From: Actinomycetota bacterium
GTDB lineage: Bacteria > Actinomycetota > Actinomycetes > S36-B12 > UBA5976
Direction of reading: 5' to 3'
Assembly (NCBI GenBank): GCA_005789325.1
Contig: SXYE01000083.1
Coordinates: forward strand, 1 to 13,082
Length of the DNA: 13,082 nucleotides
Shown: one piece after another, positions 1 to 6,647 of the stretch
How positions within the stretch are numbered: the first letter of the stretch is position 1
How the letters are laid out: each line of letters starts with the position of its first letter
Program-made: the position numbers and the translations under genes
Notes under the pieces: model-generated
What the model was told of the DNA's origin: nothing
The model's database searches: none
The model's input: only the letters and a program-made list of their open reading frames with translations

Positions 1-1
1 A

Positions 2-151
2 ACTTTGGCTGGGACTATTACAACTAAAGATAATGTCATGCTTTCGTTTTCTATTTTAGTAAATAGAGTTGAACAGTCTCAGAATGTAAGGGAAGCAATT
101 GACAACTTATTAAATGAACTTGCTCAATGCAATTGCGCTCAAACTCCATGA
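2..151 (+). CDS. dacB: D-alanyl-D-alanine carboxypeptidase/endopeptidase (PBP4 type), C-terminal fragment
   Basis: Only the last 49 codons are present; the 5' part lies before the window and the TGA stop is at 149-151. The fragment begins TLAGTITTKDNVMLSFSILVN, continues with an amphipathic helix ending LLNELAQC, and closes with a Cys-rich end (CNC). In peptidase S13 enzymes of Actinobacteria the end of the transpeptidase domain reads AGTVTT..GR.L.FS.L.N followed by such a helix, so the match is good although short. Family members trim peptidoglycan stem peptides outside the membrane. The catalytic SxxK, SxN and KTG motifs are not in view. Its stop overlaps the tilS start by 4 bases (ATGA), and dacB next to tilS is common in Actinobacteria. 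This supports the call and suggests co-transcription. Confidence 0.72.
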   Translation, partial: TLAGTITTKDNVMLSFSILVNRVEQSQNVREAIDNLLNELAQCNCAQTP

Positions 152-1125
152 CCAATCCACCAATTGAACTTCAGAATGCGGTTCAAAATCTTTTAAAAGA
201 ATTTGAAGCCGGAGATCTAGTTTTAGTTGCATGTTCTGGTGGAGCAGATTCCTTAGCACTCGCTTGGACGACTGCTGTTGTTGGGAAAAGATTAGAACTT
301 AAAACCGGTGCAATAATTGTTGATCACCAATTGATTCCTGAATCAAGTGCAGTTGCGGCAAATGCAAAAAAACAATGTGAAGAATTAGGGCTTAGTGAAG
401 TACTTGTTAAAAAAGTAAAAGTCGAACAAACCAATGAAGGTTTGGAAGCTGCGGCAAGAATTGCGCGTTACCAAGCATTTGAAATTGTTTTAAGTGAAAC
501 AAAAGCTAAAGCAATTTTGTTAGCTCACACTCAAGATGATCAAGCTGAAACAGTTCTAATGAGATTGACTCGGGGTAGTGGTGCAAAATCTCTTTCTGGA
601 ATGGCTGAAGTGTCTGGAAAGTATTTGAGACCATTTCTTCACTTGAGAAAAAAACTAGTTCACGATTCATTAGATTTAATTGGTTTGAAAGCTTGGCAAG
701 ATCCTGCAAATACCGATAAGCAGTATTTAAGAGTTAAAGTGCGACAAGATTTGATGCCAAGACTTGTAGAAGTTTTGGGTGAATCCACAATTAGTTCCCT
801 TGATAAAACTGCTCATCTCTTGAGACTTGATAATCAAGCACTTGAGGAACTTGCCCAACAATTTGTTGATTCTCAAGCTGATATGAAAGTAAATGGATTA
901 AACATCAAAGAATTAGAAAAACTTCCTGAAGCAATCAGGACCAGGGTCTTAAGAATTTGTGGAGTTGCCTCAGGAGTTCACCCTGGACCATTTTCATTTG
1001 AACATATTGAGGCTATTGATGCACTTGTTAAGAACTGGCATGGACAAGGAAATGTTGATTTACCAGGTTTCATTCAAGCAACCAGAGTCGATGGCTCATT
1101 AAGATTTATTTCATCCAAGCACTAA
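148..1125 (+). CDS. tilS: tRNA(Ile)-lysidine synthetase
   Basis: TilS uses ATP to join lysine to C34 of the CAU-anticodon tRNA-Ile, so that it reads AUA rather than AUG. From the ATG at 148 the protein has 325 residues. The PP-loop SGGADS is at residues 30-35, followed by IIVDHQL, the family block HTQDDQAETVLMRL.RGSG, and the later DPAN...RVKVRQDLMPRL segment. The separate C-terminal domain of the longer E. coli enzyme is absent, as is usual for actinobacterial TilS. An in-frame ATG at 127 would add 7 residues. I prefer 148 because its ATGA overlaps the dacB stop and the family pattern starts there; neither start has a clear Shine-Dalgarno sequence. A 16-base gap separates it from hpt, its usual partner in this order. 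Confidence 0.93.
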   Translation: MTNPPIELQNAVQNLLKEFEAGDLVLVACSGGADSLALAWTTAVVGKRLELKTGAIIVDHQLIPESSAVAANAKKQCEELGLSEVLVKKVKVEQTNEGLEAAARIARYQAFEIVLSETKAKAILLAHTQDDQAETVLMRLTRGSGAKSLSGMAEVSGKYLRPFLHLRKKLVHDSLDLIGLKAWQDPANTDKQYLRVKVRQDLMPRLVEVLGESTISSLDKTAHLLRLDNQALEELAQQFVDSQADMKVNGLNIKELEKLPEAIRTRVLRICGVASGVHPGPFSFEHIEAIDALVKNWHGQGNVDLPGFIQATRVDGSLRFISSKH

Positions 1126-1141
1126 CACTCCAAAGGAAATA

Positions 1142-1702
1142 ATGAAAATTCAAGATATTCAAGATCAAATAGTCAGAGAAGTTATAAGCGAAGAACAAAT
1201 TGATAAAAAACTTGGAGAAATTGCAAAATTAATTGATGAAGACTATAAAGGCAAAGATCTTCTCTTGGTTGGCGTTCTTGGAGGAGCATTTATCTGCATG
1301 GCAGATATCAGCCGTCATATTTCTGTTCCATTAGAAATTGAATGGATTGCAATTTCAACTTATGGTCACGGAACAACTTCAACAGGTGTGGTGCAAATAC
1401 TAAAAGATCTATTTATAGATATTACAGGTAGACATGTTCTTATCGTTGAAGATATTTTAGATTCTGGCCTAACACTTTCTTGGTTAAAAAATAACTTGTC
1501 TGCCAGAGGCGCAGCTTCAGTTGAAATCTTCACATTGCTTAGGAAACCTGACGCAATAAAAATTCCTGTCGAAGCAAAATATGTAGGTTTTGACATTCCA
1601 AATGAGTTTGTGATTGGTTATGGCTTGGACTACGCACAAAAGTACAGAAACTTACGTTCAATCGCTGTCTTGCACCCAGACGTCTATACCCAAAAGTCCT
1701 AA
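1142..1702 (+). CDS. hpt: Hypoxanthine(-guanine) phosphoribosyltransferase
   Basis: This cytosolic purine-salvage enzyme transfers the phosphoribosyl group of PRPP to hypoxanthine or guanine, giving IMP or GMP. The 186-residue length is normal. The PRPP-binding motif is HVLIVEDILDSGLTL, preceded by YGHGTTSTGVV.ILKDL. The C-terminal YVGFDIPNEFVIGYGLDY segment that forms the base pocket is intact and strongly actinobacterial. AAAGGA at 1132-1137 lies 4 bases before the ATG and supports this start. One oddity: the loop normally written VLKGA or VLRGS reads VLGGA, with Gly47 where the family usually has Lys or Arg near pyrophosphate (see findings). The gene lies between tilS and ftsH in the conserved actinobacterial order. 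It is followed by an 80-base structured spacer. Confidence 0.93.
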   Translation: MKIQDIQDQIVREVISEEQIDKKLGEIAKLIDEDYKGKDLLLVGVLGGAFICMADISRHISVPLEIEWIAISTYGHGTTSTGVVQILKDLFIDITGRHVLIVEDILDSGLTLSWLKNNLSARGAASVEIFTLLRKPDAIKIPVEAKYVGFDIPNEFVIGYGLDYAQKYRNLRSIAVLHPDVYTQKS

Positions 1703-1782
1703 CGCGTAACATCAATGGTGAGGGCAAATTTGCCAAACACCCAATTGTTACGGAGGATGGGGTTTTTGAACCCCGTAAATAG
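1703..1782 (+). promoter_or_regulatory. Structured hpt-ftsH spacer / ftsH leader
   Basis: The 80 bases hold nested inverted repeats. CGTAAC (1705-1710) can pair with GTTACG (1747-1752), closing an interrupted stem around the perfect palindrome GGCAAATTTGCC (1723-1734). Alternatively TTACGG (1748-1753) can pair with CCGTAA (1773-1778). GGGGTT (1759-1764) pairs with AACCCC (1769-1774) around a TTTG loop. The only good Shine-Dalgarno, GGAGG at 1752-1756, is 26 bases before the ftsH ATG, too far for normal use. Folding 1759-1774 would leave about 10 bases between them. The stem has no U-run, so it does not look like an intrinsic terminator. I see no convincing -35/-10 pair. A regulatory role is inferred. 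Confidence 0.45.
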
Positions 1783-3786
1783 ATGAAAGCAACCAAGTTT
1801 TTTCGTGGCCCATTCTTCTGGATCACTGTTGCCATAACCTTGGTTTTGTTAGGAAGCAATGTCTTATCTTCTTCAAGTGCACCAGAAACCATTACAACTT
1901 CTCAAGCAGTTTTAGCTATTCAAAAAGATCAAGTTAAAAGTGTTAAGTTAATCGATCGCGATCAAAGAATTGAATTAGTTTTCAAAGATGACAAAAAAGC
2001 CAAAGCAGACTACATAACCGGTCAAGGTGTTGTTTTACAGGAATTACTGCAAGCAAAAGTTGAACGAGGAAGCATCGCTCAAGATGGTTATGACACCGTT
2101 GTTCCAAAAGACAACTTATTAGTAAATTTACTTTTTACATTATTACCGATTGCATTAGTAATATTTCTTTTGTTCTTCTTTATGGGTCAAATGCAAGGTG
2201 GCAACAGAGTTCTAAATTTTGGGAAAGCAAAGGCACGCTCTATTAATAAAGACATGCCAAAGACAACTTTTTCTGATGTCGCAGGAGCTGAAGAGGCAGT
2301 TGAAGAATTACATGAGATCAAAGAATTTTTATCTGAACCCGCCAAATTTCAAGCAGTTGGTGCAAAAATTCCAAAAGGTGTTTTACTTTATGGTCCTCCG
2401 GGAACCGGTAAAACTCTTTTAGCAAGAGCAGTAGCTGGTGAAGCAGGTGTTCCATTCTTTTCAATTTCTGGTTCAGATTTTGTGGAAATGTTTGTAGGAG
2501 TTGGAGCAAGCAGAGTTAGAGATTTGTTTGAGCAAGCAAAAGCTGCAGCACCGGCAATTATCTTTGTTGATGAAATCGATGCAGTTGGTAGACAACGAGG
2601 TGCAGGTTTAGGTGGCGGACATGATGAACGCGAACAAACCTTAAATCAATTATTAGTTGAGATGGATGGATTTGATGTCAACGTTGGCGTTATCTTAATT
2701 GCTGCAACAAATAGACCAGATGTTTTAGATCCAGCTTTACTTCGTCCAGGAAGATTTGATCGCCAAATTGCAGTTGAGAGACCAGACTTAAAAGGTAGAG
2801 AAAAGATTTTACAAGTTCATGCAAAAGGTAAACCAATTGCTGATGATGTGAATCTTCATGACTTTGCTAAAAGAACACCAGGATTTACTGGTGCTGATCT
2901 AGCAAACGTTCTTAATGAAGCTGCGTTATTAACAGCTCGTACTGGAAAGAAATTTATTGATTCTTTAATTGTTGATGAAGCAATTGATCGAGTTATTGCT
3001 GGTCCACAAAAAAGAACCAGATTGATGAATGACAAAGAAAGATTAATCACCGCCTATCATGAAGGTGGTCACGCTTTAGTTGCTGCTGCTCTTCCAAATA
3101 CAGATCCAGTTCATAAAATTACAATTTTGCCAAGAGGCAGAGCACTTGGTTACACCATGGTTTTACCTGAACAAGACACATATTCAACAACTAGAAATCA
3201 AATGCTTGGTCAACTTGCTTACATGCTTGGTGGAAGAGCAGCAGAAGAAATGGTGTTTCATGACCCAACAACTGGTGCTTCCAACGACATTGAAAAAGCA
3301 ACAGGTGTAGCAAAAGCCATGGTTACCCAATACGGAATGACCGAAAGATTGGGTGCAATCAAATACGGTACCGAAGGAAGAGACGTCTTTTTAGGAAGAG
3401 ATTTAAATCATCAAAGAGATTACTCAGAAGATGTTGCTGCAGCAATTGATGAAGAAGTTAGAAAATTAATTGATAACGCCCATCATGAAGCATATGCAAT
3501 TCTAGATTTGAATAGACCAATTCTTGACAAGCTAGTAGTAGAACTTCTAGAAAAAGAAACCTTAGATAAAGAAGAAGTTGCTGAAATATTTAAAAAACTA
3601 AAAAGACGCCCAAATCGTCCAGCTTGGACTGGTTCCAACAAAAGAAAACCTTCTAAAAAAGGTCCAGTAAAAGCACCTGTGAGATTAGTTAAACCAGAAG
3701 ACACAAAAGCATCTTTAGAACACCCAAGTCAAAAATCTAAACCTAATTCTGTTGTGGCTAACGAAGTTAAAAAATCTAAAAAATAA
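1783..3786 (+). CDS. ftsH: ATP-dependent zinc metalloprotease FtsH
   Basis: FtsH is a membrane-anchored hexameric AAA+ protease that unfolds and degrades misfolded membrane proteins and selected cytosolic regulators. The 667 residues show TM1 at about 11-28, a small extracytoplasmic domain at about 29-110, and TM2 at about 111-134. The AAA+ module has Walker A GPPGTGKT (204-211), Walker B IIFVDE (259-264) and ATNRPDVLDPALLRPGRFDRQ. The M41 protease domain has zinc motif HEGGH (426-430) and third ligand Asp502. The last 60 or so residues are a Lys/Arg/Pro-rich, probably disordered tail. The start is firm: TAG lies in frame just before the ATG, and MKATKFFRGPFFWI fits actinobacterial FtsH. No nearby Shine-Dalgarno is present. 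folE follows after 5 bases. Confidence 0.97.
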   Translation: MKATKFFRGPFFWITVAITLVLLGSNVLSSSSAPETITTSQAVLAIQKDQVKSVKLIDRDQRIELVFKDDKKAKADYITGQGVVLQELLQAKVERGSIAQDGYDTVVPKDNLLVNLLFTLLPIALVIFLLFFFMGQMQGGNRVLNFGKAKARSINKDMPKTTFSDVAGAEEAVEELHEIKEFLSEPAKFQAVGAKIPKGVLLYGPPGTGKTLLARAVAGEAGVPFFSISGSDFVEMFVGVGASRVRDLFEQAKAAAPAIIFVDEIDAVGRQRGAGLGGGHDEREQTLNQLLVEMDGFDVNVGVILIAATNRPDVLDPALLRPGRFDRQIAVERPDLKGREKILQVHAKGKPIADDVNLHDFAKRTPGFTGADLANVLNEAALLTARTGKKFIDSLIVDEAIDRVIAGPQKRTRLMNDKERLITAYHEGGHALVAAALPNTDPVHKITILPRGRALGYTMVLPEQDTYSTTRNQMLGQLAYMLGGRAAEEMVFHDPTTGASNDIEKATGVAKAMVTQYGMTERLGAIKYGTEGRDVFLGRDLNHQRDYSEDVAAAIDEEVRKLIDNAHHEAYAILDLNRPILDKLVVELLEKETLDKEEVAEIFKKLKRRPNRPAWTGSNKRKPSKKGPVKAPVRLVKPEDTKASLEHPSQKSKPNSVVANEVKKSKK

Positions 3787-3791
3787 TTTTT

Positions 3792-4427
3792 ATGAATGAA
3801 AAAACTCGCATCAGTCCAACTGCTGATCCTTTAGCAGATATTGATCCTGCGCAAAGACCAAATTTTGATGAGAAAAAAATTGAAAACGCCATAAGAGAAA
3901 TAATCGTGGCAATTGGGGAAGACCCTGACCGAGATGGTTTGCAAGACACCCCTACTCGAGTTGCAAGAGCTTATAAAGAAATGTTTGCCGGTTTATATCA
4001 AAGACCAGAAGAGGTTTTAGAAACAACTTTTGATCTTAATCATGATGAACTAGTAATAGTAAAAAATATTGATATTTTCTCTGTTTGCGAACACCATTTA
4101 TTACCCTTTGTAGGCAAAGCAAGTGTTGGCTATATCCCTAATAACAATGGGAAAATTACTGGTTTATCAAAGCTTGCAAGATTAATTGATGTTTATGCTA
4201 AGAGACCACAGGTTCAAGAAAGATTAACTGCCCAAGTCGCTGATGCACTCATGCGAATTCTCAAACCACAAGGAGTAATTGTGGTTATTGATTGTGAACA
4301 TTTCTGTATGAGTATGCGTGGAGTTTCAAAACCAGGTTCAAAGACCACAACTTCAGTTGTGCGAGGAAAACTAGAAGAACCATCACTAAGACATGAAGCA
4401 TTAACACTTATTTCCTATAACTCATGA
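3792..4427 (+). CDS. folE: GTP cyclohydrolase I
   Basis: FolE converts GTP to 7,8-dihydroneopterin triphosphate and formate, the first committed step of folate synthesis; it is a cytosolic toroid of identical subunits. The 211-residue length is typical. Zinc ligands are visible as Cys99 and His102 in the CEHHLLPF block and Cys172 in CEHFCMSMRGV. Other family blocks are DTPTRVARAYKEMFAGL, NGKITGLSKLARLIDVYAKRPQVQERL and KPGSKTTTSVVRG. All three ligands are kept, so this is the zinc-dependent FolE1 form. It begins 5 bases after the ftsH stop with no obvious Shine-Dalgarno, and its stop overlaps the folP start (ATGA, 4424-4427). This suggests translation coupled along the ftsH-fol transcript. 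Confidence 0.97.
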   Translation: MNEKTRISPTADPLADIDPAQRPNFDEKKIENAIREIIVAIGEDPDRDGLQDTPTRVARAYKEMFAGLYQRPEEVLETTFDLNHDELVIVKNIDIFSVCEHHLLPFVGKASVGYIPNNNGKITGLSKLARLIDVYAKRPQVQERLTAQVADALMRILKPQGVIVVIDCEHFCMSMRGVSKPGSKTTTSVVRGKLEEPSLRHEALTLISYNS

Positions 4428-5281
4428 AACAAGGCTTGCGCCGAGAGCCAAGTGGAATTTCTCCTCAATTGGCAAACAAAAATAGATGTTTAGTCGTTGG
4501 TGTTTTAAATGTCACTCCAGATTCTTTTTCTGACGGAGGACTTTTTAGTAACACTAAAGAAGCAGTAGAGCACGCTCAAGAATTGATCCATCAAGGTGCT
4601 GATCTAATTGATGTTGGTGGGGAATCAACTCGACCAGGTGCAACAAGAATTGAAGCATTTGAAGAACAAAAAAAAGTTCTTCCAGTTATTGAAGAATTAA
4701 CAAATCTAGGAATCATTACAAGTATTGACACAATGCGTAGCGAAACTGCCCAAGAAGCTGCAAAAGCTGGAGCACAAATTGTAAATGACGTAAGTGGTGG
4801 TTTAGCAGATGAGAATATGCATAAAACAGTTGCAAAACTTGATCTTGCCTATGTGTTGATGCATTGGCGGGGACATTCAACTGTGATGGATGATCTGGCT
4901 AAATATTCTGATGTTGTAACAGAAGTTTTAAAAGAAATAGATACCCAAGTACAAAAGGCAATTAAAAGTGGAGTACAAAGAAACAAAATTGTGATTGATC
5001 CAGGTTTAGGTTTTGCTAAGAATCCAGAACACAATTGGGAAATTCTCAGAAAATTTGAACAATTACACTCATTAGAGTTACCAATTTATGTTGGAGCATC
5101 AAGGAAAAGATTTCTCGCAGAATTTTCTTACCCTCTAGGTTCAACTGATCCAAAAGATCGAGATCTTGCCACTTCGGCGATAAGTTCTTATGTTTCCTTA
5201 AACGGAGCTTGGGCAGTTAGGGTCCATGACGTAGCAGGAAGTGTTGCAGCAGTTAAAGTTACTAATCAACTTAGGAATTAG
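4424..5281 (+). CDS. folP: Dihydropteroate synthase
   Basis: FolP condenses 6-hydroxymethyl-7,8-dihydropterin pyrophosphate with p-aminobenzoate to give dihydropteroate; it is the sulfonamide target. The 285-residue TIM barrel carries NVTPDSFSDGG (29-39), DVGGESTRPGA (63-73), DPGLGFAK (192-199), GASRKRF (224-230) and RVHDV (266-270), so the pterin and phosphate sites look intact. About 20 residues precede the usual core start; the first ATG is kept because it gives the 4-base overlap with folE. In the folP frame the stop is followed by two more stops (TAG TGA TGA, 5279-5287), within which folB starts. It sits among the folate genes in the order seen in mycobacteria. Confidence 0.97.
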   Translation: MKQGLRREPSGISPQLANKNRCLVVGVLNVTPDSFSDGGLFSNTKEAVEHAQELIHQGADLIDVGGESTRPGATRIEAFEEQKKVLPVIEELTNLGIITSIDTMRSETAQEAAKAGAQIVNDVSGGLADENMHKTVAKLDLAYVLMHWRGHSTVMDDLAKYSDVVTEVLKEIDTQVQKAIKSGVQRNKIVIDPGLGFAKNPEHNWEILRKFEQLHSLELPIYVGASRKRFLAEFSYPLGSTDPKDRDLATSAISSYVSLNGAWAVRVHDVAGSVAAVKVTNQLRN

Positions 5282-5283
5282 TG

Positions 5284-5646
5284 ATGAGTAAAGACACCAT
5301 AAAAATAAGCGGCATCAAAGCCTTTGGTTTTCATGGCGTATTTGAGGAAGAAAGAAAATCAGGTCAGGATTTTATTGCAGATATTGAATTTACTTACAAG
5401 ACAGAAAAAGCAATCAAAACAGATGATTTAGCACACGCTATTGATTACGGATCTATTGCGACTTTGGTTAAGAACATTATTGAAGGTGAACCGAGAAATT
5501 TAATTGAGAAAGTTGCTGATGAAATAGCAGAGAAAATACTAAAAGAATTCAAAGTCAACTCAGTAAAAGTTGTTTTACACAAACCTCATGCACTAATTGA
5601 TATGAAGTTTACTGATATCAGTGTGAGTGTTGAAAGACATAAATGA
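5284..5646 (+). CDS. folB: Dihydroneopterin aldolase
   Basis: FolB cleaves 7,8-dihydroneopterin to 6-hydroxymethyl-7,8-dihydropterin and glycolaldehyde, feeding FolK. From the ATG at 5284 the protein has 120 residues, the usual size. GFHGVFEEER (15-24) contains the conserved HG and a Glu-rich stretch near the catalytic glutamate. AIDYGSI (52-58) carries the conserved tyrosine region. HKPHALI has Lys100, matching the catalytic lysine. A GTG at 5281 would add one residue and overlap the folP stop. I prefer the ATG because AGGA at 5273-5276 is 7 bases before it but only 4 before the GTG. Its stop overlaps the folK start (ATGA, 5643-5646), so the pair is probably translated together. Confidence 0.94.
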   Translation: MSKDTIKISGIKAFGFHGVFEEERKSGQDFIADIEFTYKTEKAIKTDDLAHAIDYGSIATLVKNIIEGEPRNLIEKVADEIAEKILKEFKVNSVKVVLHKPHALIDMKFTDISVSVERHK

Positions 5647-6134
5647 AAGCAATAGTCGCCCTAGGTTCGAACTTAGGTGATCGATTTGATTATCTCCAAA
5701 AAGCTCTAACAGAAATAAATGAGATTAGTGATACTGAAGTATTAGATATTTCTAGTGTTTATGAAACTCTCCCAGTGGGAGGACCTGAACAAGGAAACTA
5801 TTTAAATGCGGTAATTAGTGTTAATACAGACTTTAGTGCCGAAGAATTTTTGTTAAAGCTTTTACTAATTGAATTAAATCTAGGCAGAGAAAGAACCACC
5901 AACTGGGGGCCCAGAACTATTGATCTTGATTTGATTTGGTTTGATAACCAAAAAATAGATTCTGAAAATTTAACGCTTCCTCACCCTCGAGCTCATGAAA
6001 GATGTTTTGTAATTAAACCTTGGTCTGAAATAGATACTAAAGCAACAATAAATGGAACAAAAATCAAAGATTTACTTCAAGATCTTGATTGTTCTGGAGT
6101 AAACCTTTTCCCAAGTAAACTGGTGAAAGTATGA
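5643..6134 (+). CDS. folK: 2-amino-4-hydroxy-6-hydroxymethyldihydropteridine pyrophosphokinase (HPPK)
   Basis: HPPK transfers pyrophosphate from ATP to 6-hydroxymethyl-7,8-dihydropterin, making the FolP substrate. The 163 residues include ALGSNLGDR (6-14), GPEQGNYLNAV, GRER..NWGPRTIDLDL (81-97) and LPHPRAHER (112-120). Asp94 and Asp96 within RTIDLDL are the expected magnesium ligands. The length is normal and no active-site block is missing. It overlaps folB upstream by 4 bases and the membrane-protein gene downstream by 4 bases (ATGA, 6131-6134). This makes folE to DUF3180 one tightly coupled unit. The fact that FolB, FolK and FolP act in sequence fits the tight packing. Confidence 0.96.
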   Translation: MKAIVALGSNLGDRFDYLQKALTEINEISDTEVLDISSVYETLPVGGPEQGNYLNAVISVNTDFSAEEFLLKLLLIELNLGRERTTNWGPRTIDLDLIWFDNQKIDSENLTLPHPRAHERCFVIKPWSEIDTKATINGTKIKDLLQDLDCSGVNLFPSKLVKV

Positions 6135-6631
6135 AACCTACAACATTCAGAAATATTTTAAGCTTTATTTTTGTGGCAGGAATTGTTGGTTATTTTCTAT
6201 CAAGTATTTATGAGAACCTAACTGCAACGTTTTTTCCACTAAGCACTAATACCATCATTGCGTTATTCATTTTGAATATAGCTTTGTTTTATTGGATTAT
6301 CATTTTTCGAAGTAGATTAAGAAATGCGCGAGAAAAAAGTCAAGATTTATCTAGAAGAAAATTTCCTCCCCACCCACTGGTTTCTGCTAGAACTGTGGCA
6401 TTAGCTTTTGCAGGAAGTAGAGCAGGATCATTAATATTAGGTTTCTATCTTGGAATTGTGATTGAGTTTTTACCGAAATTTGAGCTCTCACCAATCAAGC
6501 AAAGACTAGGTGTTGCTTTGGGAATTATTGCCCTAAGTGCTGCACTAATCGGTCTTTCTTTGTGGTTGGAAAAGATTTGCAGAATAAATGATTCTGATGA
6601 TAAACCGGGTGAAAACACATCTTTTGCTTAA
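6131..6631 (+). CDS. DUF3180-type actinobacterial membrane protein
   Basis: This 166-residue protein has no assigned function. Four hydrophobic helices are visible: about residues 6-27 (LSFIFVAGIVGYFLSS), about 37-58, about 86-108 (AGSRAGSLILGFYLGIVIEF) and about 118-140. A basic cytoplasmic-type segment (RSRLRNAREKSQDLSRRK) lies between helices 2 and 3, and the C-terminus is acidic and polar. The family call rests on this layout, the A.AGSRAG..L.G.Y.G motif at the start of helix 3, and the position right after folK, where Rv3605c lies in Mycobacterium tuberculosis. The ATG overlaps the folK stop. Its constant link to folate genes hints at a related role, but nothing in the sequence shows an activity. 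Confidence 0.8.
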   Translation: MKPTTFRNILSFIFVAGIVGYFLSSIYENLTATFFPLSTNTIIALFILNIALFYWIIIFRSRLRNAREKSQDLSRRKFPPHPLVSARTVALAFAGSRAGSLILGFYLGIVIEFLPKFELSPIKQRLGVALGIIALSAALIGLSLWLEKICRINDSDDKPGENTSFA

Positions 6632-6647
6632 AGATTAGAGTTTGGGC

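Noticed and set aside
164..186. TTGAAC-N11-GTTCAA inverted repeat
   Set aside because: It lies inside the tilS coding region just after the start and is short with a long spacer; likely chance in AT-rich sequence.
1759..1774. Intrinsic terminator of hpt
   Set aside because: The stem is only 6 bp and is followed by GTAAATAG rather than a T-run, and it lies right at the ftsH start, so a terminator reading is not supported.
1539..1892. 117-codon open frame on the minus strand across the hpt-ftsH junction
   Set aside because: It overlaps two strongly supported genes and the structured gap, its protein resembles no family I know, and it looks like a by-product of the codon use on the other strand.
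3058..3072. HEGGH instead of the common HEAGH in FtsH as an unusual zinc site
   Set aside because: Both zinc histidines and the glutamate are intact, and HEGGH is common in actinobacterial FtsH.
6642..6647. TTG at 6642 as the panC start
   Set aside because: It adds only two residues and has poorer spacing from AGAG than the ATG at 6648.
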